A DNA stretch of 64,000 nucleotides from Castanea sativa (lineage: Eukaryota > Streptophyta > Magnoliopsida > Fagales > Fagaceae), in the NCBI RefSeq assembly GCF_040712315.1, contig NC_134023.1, positions 64,247,257 to 64,311,256 on the forward strand. Reading direction: 5' to 3'. A model generated the notes under the pieces. It did not search any database, was not told where the DNA came from, and was given only the letters and a program-made list of their open reading frames with translations. Each line of letters opens with the position of its first letter. Position 1 is the first letter of the stretch. Positions 1 to 11,321 of this stretch are shown here, piece by piece. The position numbers and the translations under genes were made by a program.

Positions 1-239
1 TATAGTAAATATAAAAATTTATCATAAAACACTACTTCAATTCAGAACAAATTATTCATAGTTTTAGACTTTAGTATCAATTAAAAGGAAAAAAAAAAAA
101 AAACACAATATAAAAAATAGAAAACTTAGTTGTTCATTGCATACTAAGAAAACAAATAATACTAGTAAGTTAATGTAAATAAGTTACCATTATGCCCTTA
201 CAAAAATTCAAAAATTACAAAACTAAAAAAAAAAAAGCT

Positions 240-390
240 TTTTTCTGTACTGGCCGGTACGCTCGGTACGGCCCGAAATTAGCCGGTATGGCCGGTATTT
301 TTTTCGATACAAAATAGAAGTGTACTGGTACCGGTGCACTGGTCGGTACGGTATGTACCGGCTAGTACCGGTACGGTATCGACCACCCTA
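240..390. repeat. CCGGTAC-rich palindromic repeat block
   Basis: About 150 bp is packed with variants of CCGGTAC and GGTACGG in both orientations, far GC-richer than its surroundings. The motif is nearly self-complementary, so the block could fold back. It ends in ACCACCCTAATTTT, which resembles a DNA-transposon end, but no partner end or target duplication is visible. The class is uncertain. Confidence 0.5.
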
Positions 391-421
391 ATTTTAATAT
401 CCGATTACTCGACATGGTGGT

Positions 422-437
422 TGGCTTTGATACCAAA
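422..437 (-). other. tRNA-Met primer-binding-site-like motif (retroelement relic)
   Basis: Read on the minus strand, this gives TGGTATCAAAGCCAAC. It is one base from the TGGTATCAGAGC sequence that follows the 5' LTR in many plant LTR retrotransposons and pairs with initiator tRNA-Met. The sequence at higher coordinates would then be the LTR tail. No gag or pol follows, so this is a remnant at best. Confidence 0.35.
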
Positions 438-551
438 TCCTAAAAACCATGGGTAGAGCTTGCTCTTGAAAACCGGCTTGCAAAGGGGGATGTTCAAGAG
501 CTTATAAACACATAGTTAAGCTTATACTTAATCCATATGGGATACTAGGAT

Positions 552-552
<1 letters not shown>

Positions 553-606
<54 letters not shown>

Positions 607-620
607 GTGTGTGTGTGTGT
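553..620. repeat. (CA)n microsatellite followed by (TG)n
   Basis: A (CA) run of about 46 bp is followed by ATATG and a shorter (TG) run. The two runs are complementary, so the block could form a hairpin. Confidence 0.95.
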
Positions 621-673
621 AAAGTTGTGATTTACAACTATATTTTATGTTGCCTTTATTCCATGACAAAAAG

Positions 674-1694
674 TGTTGCATTTACTTTAATTTTTTCCTT
701 GTATTTTGTGGGATTTTATTGTATTGGGTTTAGTATTAAGTTGGTGAAGAATTGAACATAAAATGAAGAATCAGTGGATTTCGCAACTGTCTCGCTAGAT
801 TCTAATCCGCGAAAGAGCCACGTGAGAAGCACATGCTGGAAGCTGAAGAGTCGTGCTAGCCTGGAGGATTTCACGAGTGTCTCGCGGGTAAGACCTTCCC
901 GCGAGATACCCACGAAATTCTCTACCTGGAGGATTTTTAAGTGTGATTTTCTTACCCTTCACTCATACTATATATACCTTCATTATTCACAAAAGTATGA
1001 GAGGTCATTCAAAGAGAAAAACCCTAAATAGGTTTTCAACAATATACACACCCATCTTTTAGAGAGAGAGCTACTAATCCTTAGTGAAAAATCATCCTAG
1101 CCTCTTCTCCTTCCCTCTCTTATTGTCATACCTTGAGAAGAGATTTGTACCCAAACACAACCCACACCAATTCAGAGTGTAGAGAGTGTTTTAAAGCTTG
1201 GGAAGCTTTGGGGATTTGCCAAAAGAAGCCGGTGAGGCTTGGCGGATGCAATTGGGTGTATTGCGGGATCCGGAAAGCTAGACAAGACACGATTCCGAAA
1301 AGCCTTGTTGGAGTAGGAGCTTGGAGGGCTTAGGTATATTGGGTAGATTATGCTTGGAGGGTCTCTTGCTATTCGTGTATCCCAACTTATTGTCTAGTGG
1401 ATCGATTTACCGCATGGAGGGTGGCGGAGAGGATTTTCACCGAGTTCTTCGGTTTCCTCTTCGATAACACATCGCCGTGTTATCTTGTGTTTGCATCTCT
1501 CTTTTCTTACTCTTGTGCTTTACTTTTATTGTTTGTTGTTCATGTTTATGCATTAGAGAAGTATCGGTTGATTGCGTGTCATTTACTCTTATTTGAGCAC
1601 TTATTTTAAGTTAGAGTAAAATTAATCTAACCGTAATTTATTAATTAGGGGTCTAAACAGCTCTTGTGTTTTTAACACAAATCCGAGCTTTCAA
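674..1694 (+). mobile_element. Probable solo LTR, Copia type
   Basis: About 1 kb runs from a TGTTGCATTT start to a ...GAGCTTTCA end, with a TATATATACC promoter-like stretch near 970. Its GC-rich central part (1380-1490) resembles LTRs of the SIRE-like Copia lineage as I remember them. Short ORFs inside it (774-1031, 1133-1333, 1397-1609) show no protein similarity I can recognise. No primer-binding site, gag or pol follows, so a solo LTR is the simplest reading. I found no clear 5-bp target duplication, so the boundaries are approximate. Confidence 0.5.
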
Positions 1695-2113
1695 TATATA
1701 TAAGCTATGTTAACTTTAAACTATTTTACAACACTTAATATTTTTTAATTGGAAGTAAATTTTAACAATTCCACTGTTAGATTAGATCTTCTTATACTCC
1801 ACATACTTGCAAATTTCAAGATAATATGAGATCAATAACTATGTTATTGGTAAAATATATAATTTTCAAGTTTTTTTATTTAAAATTGTACATAAAAGTT
1901 GGGTTTTTAGATCGAATAGTAAATAACATCCGATTGAATTATTAATCCAAAAATTTAATGGTGAGATTTATAGAGAACATGTAATCTAATGGTGAGATTT
2001 ATGAATTATTAATCCAAAAAAAGGCTTTTTTTTTTTTAAAAAAATCTAGTAAAAAGCTATTAGACAATATAACATAACTTTGAATTACACCTAATACAAC
2101 TTCAACTACCTAA

Positions 2114-2167
<54 letters not shown>

Positions 2168-3930
2168 TTGCAGCAAATTGTGAGATGGAGTTCAAACAAG
2201 GGACGGTGAATAGAGTTGAATGATGGTCGGAGTTGAAGATGGTGGTGACAAGAAATCATCTCACCCTGACCACAATAAAAGATCACCACAGATCACTGCG
2301 TGTGACTGCAAAAACTAGTGACGGAACTGCGAATACAGTACGACTATGAAATTTTTTTATTAGTATACAATAATATATATTATTTGAAAGTTTTGGTTAA
2401 AAAATTTTACGCTTGAACCCATAAAATTAAAAATCAGTTTCTCCAAAACCTAAAAGTGGCTACCTAGCTAAAATCTGTAGCCTGTGACCCCTTTCAAAAC
2501 GAAATCAATATAAAAATATTTTTTTTAATTAACAAAACAAAAAAACAAATCCATTCTTGAAGAAAAAAAGGTTCTTTGCTAGAAAAAAAAATGCAAACAA
2601 CTAAATATCATAACCATGTGTTTTGCATGACATTTTGGTAGTTGGATGAATCAAAATTAGAAGTTTGAATCCTACCATGTTGTCTAGCTCTACTTAAAGA
2701 ATTATTTTGTTCTTTTTTTTTTTTTTTGTCATCATAGATTTTGTTACATGGAAAAAGTTTACTTTTAAGCTAATTTGGAAAAAATTCCTCTAACTCAATA
2801 TGTGATAGTCGAAAATCAAATATATGAATAGTTTTATGAATGGTCACGTAGTAGATTTGAGAAAATTTCTCTAAACTTGTTTAAAGAAAAACTGTTTTTA
2901 CGATACGAGTATATAAGATTTTACCATATCATTAATAATTTAGATGAATAGTTAAACTGAAAATGACAGCTATCTCTGTCTTAAAATCCCTTACACAAAT
3001 AGTGAAACTCAGAAATGCTAACTTCAAGCCATTAAATAAGAATATTTAAAATACATTTTTTACTCTCCCCAACTTTAGTACCTCTATCATTGTGGTCTGT
3101 TAGTTTTAGAACTTGTAGTTGACATCCTAAACTCTTGAATTTTTGCTAATGTCATATAACCCTTCAATCTAGTTTCATTAATTGTTTACCACTAACCATC
3201 CTATACGTCGTTTTGTAAAATGATCACATCAATTAAAAGTTAACCATCAAGTATTTTCTTAGGAGGGTAGTTAAATTTTTTTATTATTTATTATAATATT
3301 CGATATACACAATATGGAAGCATATGAATCCTTATTATTTAGATTGGAAATTCCATAGAATGCTAGCAACTGAATTACAAAGCTCTTGACAAATTTAATA
3401 AAGCAAAATTACAGTCATACTAATCCTCTAATATTTAATAATCAATGAACAAGTGCATGCTTACAAAAATAAATAAATTAACAAGTGCATGTTCTTACTT
3501 AAAATATTAATATATAATGATAATAATAATAAATAAATAAAAAGGATGCCGTACGTTCTTCATAGATTCCAATTTTATAATTTCGGTCTAACCGCATCTT
3601 TGGCTTCCAAAAGCCTCTCTTAAACTAAAATCTGAGAATCGACAATGAACTCCTATGATGAATTGAACCATCATCTACGAAATACTAGATACTACATGAA
3701 TAACAAAAGGAATTATTAATTCAAATTTTTTGTAATGTCTTCGTTTAGTACCAGTGGAGAGAAAATTTAACGTTGTAGATCACATTATTAATCACATAAT
3801 CCCATTAATCCAATGCTGCAACTACGAAGGGTCCCAATCCAGTAAGATGAAAATACTGCAGAGAGTGATTTAAAAAAAAAAAAAAAAAAACCCTAAAGCT
3901 ATCTAACATGAGATTGAGATCTTACCTACA
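1695..3930. other. AT-rich non-coding stretch
   Basis: I see no gene here. It holds an (AT)n microsatellite at 2117-2165, poly-T and poly-A runs, and a weak SINE-like box B at about 2662-2676. In the minus-strand direction of the GLR exon this DNA would have to hold exon 2 onward, but no GLR-like ORF is visible. Confidence 0.6.
2117..2165. repeat. (AT)n microsatellite
   Basis: An uninterrupted AT dinucleotide run of about 48 bp. Confidence 0.95.
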
Positions 3931-3976
3931 GTCTACAGTCTGCAGGTGGGGATGAATAAGAGGGAGGGAGATTTAC

Positions 3977-4241
3977 CTGCAGCAGCTGCTTCAACAACAT
4001 CACTTTTGGCGTCTCTGGAGCTAAGAAGTAGCCTAGTTTTGTAGTAACTATTGGAGGCATAGAAGTCTGCAAGGGCCATGTTGATGCAACTCAGACCCAT
4101 CTTCCCAGTCCATGTATCGAAGTCAAGAATCACACCCACGTTAACTGAGATTGTCGGGTTTTGTGCCTTGGCTAAGAAATTACTCTTAGAAAGAATAATG
4201 AAGAACAAGAATGGAAAAGCAATTCTGGTAGGGATCTTCAT
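3977..4241 (-). pseudogene. Orphan first exon of a GLR2-like glutamate receptor gene
   Basis: The minus-strand ORF starts at 4241 with a hydrophobic signal peptide (residues 1-26, ending near LAKAQ). It continues into VNVGVILDFDTWTGKMGLSC and ALADFYASNSYYKTRLLLSSRD, then DVVEAAAA. This is the start of the amino-terminal ligand-binding domain of plant glutamate-receptor-like (GLR) ion channels, clade 2 in style. GLRs are plasma-membrane or endomembrane cation channels. The exon ends at a good donor (GCAG followed by GTAAAT at 3976-3971); ORF codons beyond it are intron. The rest of the receptor (second ligand-binding lobes, pore) should lie below 3971, but none is seen in the remaining 3.9 kb. 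Either the gene is truncated or intron 1 is longer than the sequence shown. Truncation is more likely. Confidence 0.8.
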
Positions 4242-4299
4242 GATTATGCTTTGAATACCTTGTAAAATTCATCATCTTATTACTCTTATTTATAGGACA

Positions 4300-4360
4300 A
4301 GGTCAGATAGTTTTTTGCTTTTTTTTTTTTTTTTTTTTTTTGCTATATAGGTCAGATAGT
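4300..4360 (-). mobile_element. Very short poly-A insertion (minus orientation) with 12-bp target duplication
   Basis: AGGTCAGATAGT occurs at 4300-4311 and again at 4349-4360. Between the copies is a T-rich run followed by GCTATAT. On the minus strand this reads ATATAGC followed by a long A tract. The layout (TSD, poly-T, a few bases, TSD) is that of an L1-type insertion truncated to a few bases of element. Confidence 0.6.
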
Positions 4361-4411
4361 CAAACTCAGGACAAGACTATTAAATTATATATCTTTGAAA
4401 AGTAAAACACC

Positions 4412-5305
4412 AAAAAATGGCAAAATACCAGCTTTGACTAAAATAATTAGTGTTTTACTATTGTTTAAGAAATATTTAGTAAATTAACTATCACCTTTTT
4501 AAAAATCGAATTTGAAAAACTCAATTTTTACCCATAACTTGAATTTATGAAAACCGAGTTCCATAAATTTCATTAGTAATTAAAAAGGTGACATGATAAT
4601 TAAAATTTTATCCATACTCAAAGTTTTACAGACTCGAGTACCTTAGGATATTTTGATGATAGCCTACAGCTTCCTATGAGTTTCTTGGAAAAATTTTCTA
4701 TGTCCAAGTTAGTTTTTTATTGTGTTTTATCAGCACTCTGTTTACAAGTTAATTCAAGGAAAGCTCTCTTTCTCTCCCTCACACGCCAACACCGTCAGGT
4801 ATCAGAAGTCAAAACTACAATAACCAACTAACACAAGTTTTTGACAAAAGCATGATTGGTGAGTTATAGATTTGAAACTAAATATTACTTGAGTTTATAA
4901 AACTCAAGTTATACATGAAATTTTATATTTTTTAATAGGAAATTCAAACTGATGCTCTTAGAGTATTAGTTAACAATCTATTTAAAGAAAGTTTTTATGA
5001 GAAAAGAAAAAAAAAAGCAATTAATGTTATGACTGTTTTTTTCATTTCTCATAAAAGTGGTGTCAAAATTTTTCTAAAATTGATTGTTAACTGTTGCCCT
5101 ATTGGCACTTGTTAGCATAACCCTTTTTTAATTCCAGGTCAGCAGGACCACTGTGGCAAATTTTTAAATAACTTAATTTTCATAAACACGAGTTATGAGT
5201 CAAACTTGAGTTTTGAAAAAAATGGTAAATTGCTAAATATTTCCTAAACAATAGTATATTACTAAATATTTCGCCAAATAATACAGTAGTATTTAGCCAT
5301 TTTAA
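4412..5305. mobile_element. Foldback (long terminal inverted repeat) element
   Basis: The left arm starts AAAATGGCAAAATACC and the right arm, read in reverse, starts AAAATGGCTAAATACT. Both continue through ACTATTGTTTA(A/G)GAAATATTTAG and a region of CTCAAGTT/CTCGAATT variants. The arms are roughly 150-200 bp with scattered differences, and the middle (about 4640-5140) has no ORF. Long inverted repeats fit a non-autonomous Mutator-like or foldback element. I could not find a convincing target duplication. Confidence 0.55.
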
Positions 5306-5539
5306 CCTTAATAAATTATGAGTTATGATTATTACACACAAATTATCAAGTCAAGATTTTAGGTTGAAAACAATATCAGAAGGGTAAGCCTGAGGATGAA
5401 CTAGGATTGAAGCAAGGCTGAAGCAAGTATTGAGTGCTGAGTAGTAGACCTTCAGGCAGAGAGGTAGGGCTTCAAAACAGAGCACTGGAAGACTTGCAGC
5501 AAAAACACTTATACAACACTCTACAAAAGCAAATACGAC

Positions 5540-5750
5540 TTGTAGTTCAGAATTAGTTGTCTTAGTAGTTTAGTAACTATTTACATAGACACGTGTAATG
5601 TTTTGATTGGTTGTAAGGGCTAGATCCGTAAAAAGCGGAGTTAGTTAGGCACATATATTCTTTAGCTCTTGTATCAATTCTTGTATAAATAGGCTCTTGT
5701 ACATTCTTTTCTAATTAATACAATACAGAAATTTCTTTCTTAAATTCTCA
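5540..5750 (+). mobile_element. 3' part of a Copia-type LTR, interrupted by a LINE
   Basis: It contains a TATAAATAGGCTCTTGTAC promoter-like block (5692-5710) followed by TTAATACAATACAG, typical of Copia LTRs. It stops exactly at the 5' end of the LINE. The sequence after the LINE tail (from 10040) starts with the same TTCTCA, so this LTR-like DNA is probably the LINE's target. Confidence 0.55.
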
Positions 5751-5751
5751 G

Positions 5752-5903
5752 ATATAACTGAAGTACTGGGGCAGAAAAGATCAGCCAGCAACCTTACAAA
5801 CCATACTGTGTTACCTAACAAGAAAATTGTGGTTTCTCAGAGTGGTAAGGAAAATGTTCAGATATTGGCAGAGGCTGTTTATCAGCCCTGCCAGAAGCAA
5901 TGA
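5752..5903 (+). pseudogene. LINE ORF1 C-terminal remnant
   Basis: An open frame reads ITEVLGQKRSASNL and then ILAEAVYQPCQKQ, ending in TGA at 5901-5903. The second LINE has MVEAAQQPRQAQ followed by TGA at the same place. ORF1 of plant L1 elements encodes the RNA-binding, gag-like protein; only its last 50 or so residues remain here. The TGA overlaps the ORF2 start codon as ATGA. Confidence 0.7.
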
Positions 5904-8900
5904 GTCTTTTAGTATGGAATTGTCGTGGGCTTGGGAACCCATTGACAGAAGATCAGCTTGCAACTTTGGTGTGGGCAAAAGATCCCTCTGTTGTGTTTAT
6001 AGCCGAAACATGGATAGATAAGGCTAGGCTAGAACAAGTGAAAAGAAGAATTCAATTCAAAAATCTGTTTGAGGTTCCGAGAAGAAATAAAGAAGGAGGT
6101 TTGGCACTCTTTTGGAAGGAAGATTTCAACTTAGATATTGAGACTTTCTCTCCCAACCATAGACACCACCATTAATAAAAACAGACCTGATGAATGGAGA
6201 TTCACTGGTTTCTACGGTGAACTAGATACTCACAAAAGGCATGAATCGTGGACCAAACTGAGAGATTTGAAAAGCAAGAAAACTTCACCATGGTTATGCG
6301 CGGGGGATTTTAATGAGATTACTCTCCAGTTAGAAAAGGTGGGAGGAAGACCAAGACCACACTCACAGATGCAACCTTTTAGGGATGTCTTGGATGATTG
6401 CAATTTCATTGACCTGGGATACGTGGGTTTTCCTTATACTTGGCATAAGCATTTTGAGGATTACACAATCTTTGAGAGACTTGACAGAGGACTAGCCACC
6501 GCGGATTGGTTCACTATGTTCCCAGGTACAAAAATCCACCACCTTGATGTTACTACCTCTGACCATAAACCGTTGTGGATAACACCGGAAGGGATGGATT
6601 CTAATTTCCACAAACCCTTTAGATTCAAGCAAATGTGGTTAACAGATGAAGGGTGCACTGACACCGTACAAGCCGTGTGGAGGGAGAGAGTTGCAGACCC
6701 ATGGGATACTAGAATCCTCAATAAACTAGACAAGTGTGGAAGGGCATTGACAAAATGGAGTAAACAATGTTTTGGAAGTGTTAGAAGAGAGCTAGAAACT
6801 AAAAACAAACTACTCCAACGTGCAGAAAAGGAAGCAGCTCGGACTGGGAACTCCACTCGTATGAAGTTGCTAGAAAGGGAGATCAATCAGTTGCTTGTTA
6901 AGAAATCCATGATGTGGGGCTAATGCTCAAGAATTATGTGGCTTAGAGACGGTGACCATAATACAAAATTCTTCCATAGTAAAGCCTCACAACGACGCCG
7001 TCAGAACTATATCACCAAGCTACGGGACGATACGGGTAATTGGTGTGTTGGACAAGACCACGTACATGACACTATTTTGAACTTCTACCAAACCCTTTTC
7101 TCATCTGTTGAACCTAGCGGCATGACTGATGTGATAGAAGTTATACCACACGTGGTTACACCCAATATGAACATAAAGCTTGAGAGTGTTTTTACTATTG
7201 AGGAGGTGGAGAAGGCAGTAAAACAGATGGCTCCCTTAAAATCCCCAGGCCCCGATGGTATGCCCCCTTTGTTTTATCAAACTTATTGGTCTTTGGTTGG
7301 GTCTAATGTCACTCACTCCATTTTGCGCTATCTTAACACTAGTGTGCTACCGCAATCACTCTATCACTCTTTTATCACCCTAATTCCTAAGGTTAAGAAC
7401 CCAGAATTTGTGACTCAATTTAGACCTATAAGTTTGAGTAATGTGCTTTATAGAATTTTCTCAAAAGTTTTGGTAAATAGATTGAAAATTATTATGCCTC
7501 AGCTCATTTCAGAACGCCAAAGTGCTTTTATGTCTGATTGTTTGATTTCAGATAACATCCTGGTGGCTTTTGAAACTTTACATTACATGAGAAATCACAA
7601 TAATGGTAAAACAGGTTTTATGGCTTTAAAACTGGACATGAGTAAGGCATACGACAGGATGGAGTGGTCTTTTATGGAGAAAGTCTTGATGAAAATGGGT
7701 TTTCAAAATAGATGGGTGAAATTGGTGATGACATGCATTACCACAGCTTCATATTCGGTTTTGATAAATGGGGAACCCCATGGCCACATCACCCCATCAA
7801 GGGGTCTTCGACAAAGGGACCCCCTATCCCCATATCTTTTCCTTATGTGCACAGAAGGACTGCATGGACTGATAAGTAAAGTAGCAAGCAATGGAGATAT
7901 CTGTGGTGTGTCTATTTGTCGAAACGGACCCAAGCTAACTCATTTACTTTTTGCAGATGATAGCTTAATCTTTTGCAAGGCTACAGATAATGAGTGCCAA
8001 ACTTTGTTGAATATTCTTGCTACTTATGAGAGTGCCTCTGGTCAACAAATAAACAGAGCTAAAACCACACTCTTTTTTAGCAAGTCCACCAACGATGATA
8101 TGAAAAATAGGATTAAAGATATGCTTGGAGTAGAGGTAGTGCATCAATATGAGAAGTACCTGGGTCTCCCTTCCCTAGTTGGCAGAAACAAAAAAGAGAG
8201 CTTCGCTCATATTAAGCAGCAGATTTGGAAGAAGTTACAAGGGTGGGAATCAAAACTCTTATCTCAAGCTGGTACGGAGATTCTTATTAAAGCTGTTGCC
8301 CAAGCTCTCCCCACCTATACTATGTCTTGCTTTAAGTTACCTCTCACTTTGTGCAATGAAATTGAATCTTTGATTCGTAGATTTTTTTGGGGACAAAAAG
8401 GTGATGGTCGAAAAATTCATTGGATGAAATGGGCGGACTTATGCAAACCTAGGACACAAGGAGGGTTGGGTTTCAAAGATTTAGCTATGTATAATGATGC
8501 ACTCTTGGCTAAGCAAATGTGGAGACTCCTTTATGATACCCAATCACTGTTTTACAACGTTTTTAAAGCCAAAATTTTCCCAAACACCACTGTGATGGAA
8601 GCAAAAAATCCGAATAATGCATCATATGCTTGGAAGAGCATAATTAAGGGAAGAGAAGTAATAAAGCGTGGAGCGGTCTAGCGAATTGGCATGGGGAATT
8701 CCATTCAGGTGTGGGATGATAATTGGTTACCTGTGAAAAACAAACCAAAAGTTTTATCACCAAGGATGGCAGGGGTCTGGTACGGTTTGGGTGAGTGACT
8801 TGATAGACCCAGTGAGTAGAACCTGGAAGGAAGATATGCTTGACCGAGTCTTTTATGACTTTGAAGCCGCTATTATAAAAAACATTTATTTGTGTCGCTC

Positions 8901-9990
8901 CATTCAAGAAGATGTGCTGCTTTGGCCTTTTAATCATGATGGGGAATACTCTGTTAAATCGGGGTACAAATTCTTACAGGAAGCCAACACACTCCAGTAG
9001 CCAAGACCCTCAACCACAGAAGCAATGAAACCTCTATGGAAAAAAATTTGGGGCTTGGACGTGCCAAACAAGGTTAAAAACCTGGTTTGGAGTGCGTGCA
9101 CAAATTCCTTACCTACCAAAGTGAATCTGGTCCGCCGCAAAATCACCACAGACAACGTGTGTGATAATTGCAGACAACACTAGGAGGATACGATCCATGC
9201 CCTGTACCACTGCCCTGTGCTGAACCCATTGTGGAGTCAAACTCCAATGTGGAGCCACGAAGCACTCAAGGGCAGCAGCGATTTTACTGACGTAATAGAC
9301 TTTGTTTTTGCAGGAAATAAGGATCCGGAGCTATTCTCCATCGTCATATGGAATTTGTGGAATCGCCGGAATAATCTTCGACTAGGCAAGGTTGCTCTGC
9401 CCATTGACCGAATAACAGAGCATGCGAGAGAAAGAAGATTTGAAGCTTTTGCCCCTCTAGTGCTCCACACTCCTAACCAGAATCAACAACAGAAGGTTTG
9501 GTCTCCTCCAGAAGCCCAAGGTTTTAAAGCAAACTATGATGCAGCTACATTTGTTGAAGAAAATAAGGTGGGTCTGGGAGTTGTCATTCGTAACAGCAAC
9601 GACGTCGTTCTGGCTTCGCTGACACAACAAATCCCATTATTAGCCAGTGTGATCGAGCTAGAAGCGCTAGCAGCGAGACGAGCGACGGAACTTGCACTAG
9701 AGATTGGTCTCGACAATATTGTTCTTGAAGGTGACAACGAGTCTCTGTTCAAAGCTTTGAAGAGTGGAGATAGAAACTTGGCACAACATGGTCACATTAT
9801 AAATGATACTCTGTTTCTCAGTTCCTTTTTTTCGAATTTCAATGTATCATTTGTACGTAGACAAGGGAATAAGTTAGCCCATTCTCTAGCTGGTAAGACA
9901 AAAGACATCTCTCATATGTCCGTTTGGATGGATAAGGTGCCACCAGATCTTGTACCAGTTTTTCAGGTTGACCATCCTAGCCTGACTTAA
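5900..9990 (+). pseudogene. LINE ORF2: endonuclease, reverse transcriptase, RNase H (broken)
   Basis: Domain order is: APE-type endonuclease (5900-6600; WNCRGLGN, AETW, GDFNEI, SDHKP), reverse transcriptase (about 7200-8100; LKSPGPDGMPP, KLDMSKAYDRMEW, FADD at 7950-7961), a zf-RVT-like Cys/His region (9040-9220) and an RNase H-like domain (9530-9940; LEGDNESL). ORF2 nicks target DNA and copies element RNA into it. The frame is broken by a 1-nt shift near 6160, TAA at 6921 (CAA expected), TAG at 8679 (TGG expected), a shift near 8780, and TAG at 8998 and 9181. The GLRQRD motif replaces the usual GLRQGD. This copy cannot make a full protein. Confidence 0.9.
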
Positions 9991-10010
9991 TATAAGTTTT
10001 TGTCTGGATT

Positions 10011-10041
<31 letters not shown>

Positions 10042-10045
10042 CTCA

Positions 10046-11090
10046 CAAACAAGTCAGAATTTCATTAAAAAGACCCATCAAGATTCGTGCAAAAATAGTT
10101 TTTCAATTATGTTTGTTCAACTGCATGCCTACGGTTTTGTCATTTCCAAGCCAAGGTATAAAAGCAATATTAAGGCACATATTTCAAGACTTTTGGAGTG
10201 CGATAGTTTGAACACAAGTATAGAAGTTCTTCCAACTTCCAAGCTCTCTTGAAACATCAACCGAAAATTCAAGATCAAGACAAAGTTCGAACAATATTTT
10301 AACTGAATCAATGTAACTGGTGAAAATTCCACGACTAAGAAACAGATTTTGAATTACTTTTTGTAATGGGTGACACTTCAGTTTGTAATATTCATATAAT
10401 AAAATTTATAGTATCTCTTTTTTGAAAAGAAAAAAAAATGTTGGTAGTATCTCTAACACTCTACTCTTTGACTTTTGCAACCATAAATTATGAGTTCTAG
10501 ATAGACTCTTTAATTTTATGCACTGAGAGGGAATTACAACAAAATTTATTACAAAATCAACAATTTATAATTTTTGGGATTTAAAATAATGTCATGTTTC
10601 ATTTTAATAGGTGATTGAGTTAAAATGTGTATTTCTTTGCCTCTTTTTCACTTGCTTGTGCCAAAGCCAAAGGTGCACTCCTTGCAATCTATTTTAAGGT
10701 TTTAACTGGTTTAACTAATAAAATTTATTATCATTAAATAAGAAATTTGAGGTTTGAATATCACCTATATTAAATTTAATGGGTGTTTTGGCTTAATAGT
10801 AAAAAATTATTATTATAATTTTGTTTTAAAGAGTTTTAACCTATAATATCCACTTCTGATGATACTTTTTATCATCAGATCAAGACACTAATCAGTTTTT
10901 TATGTAGGTAAGGATTGGACTCCAATCTGTTATTCAATTAGGGACTTTACTAGTTGAACAAACTAAAATTCACAATTATTATTATAAAATAGATGTTATA
11001 TGTTAAAATTTTATTTTATTTTTAAAAAATAAAATAAAAATAAATAACGATCGCCAAGCAGCAGCCAGAGCTCATCAAATAGGCCATGAG
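10046..11090. other. AT-rich non-coding stretch
   Basis: I see nothing coding here. The first part after the LINE tail may continue the LTR-like target. The rest is AT-rich, with short A and T runs. Confidence 0.5.
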
Positions 11091-11321
11091 ATAGCATGGA
11101 ATATTTGTCAACTCATGTGTCCTACTCCTCATTTTGGACGTACCTGTTGACTGTTAAGCAAACTGCAAAGTTATAAGTTCTCTTCATCTTCTGACTTCTC
11201 TGCGCCAAGTTCCCCTTATCTCCATGTCCATGGTATCTACCAAGTGCTGGACTAAAATAAAAATAAAAAAATCTCTTCATATCCGTTTACCTTGACCAAA
11301 CAAAATATTCATGGTCGTATG

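Larger units (their letters stand above)
5751..10039 (+). mobile_element. 5'-truncated L1 LINE with poly-A tail and target duplication
   Basis: The element begins inside ORF1, keeps all domains of ORF2 in decayed form, and ends TGGATTCTC plus 26 A (10014-10039). AAATTCTCA lies just before it (5742-5750), and the poly-A runs straight into TTCTCA (10040-10045). This gives a target duplication of at least 6 bp, or 9 bp if three tail A residues are counted. The target context CTT/AAATTC fits the TT/AAAA preference of L1 endonucleases. It is the same family as the LINE at 57478-63237: the ORF1 C-terminus, ORF1/ORF2 junction and 3' end are all alike. Confidence 0.85.

Noticed and set aside
2704..2745. 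Another short poly-T insertion with ATTTTGTT repeats
   Set aside because: The 8-bp repeat is low-complexity in AT-rich DNA and could be chance.
6461..6886. A 141-codon minus-strand ORF
   Set aside because: It is antisense to the LINE endonuclease region, which has clear conserved motifs on the plus strand.
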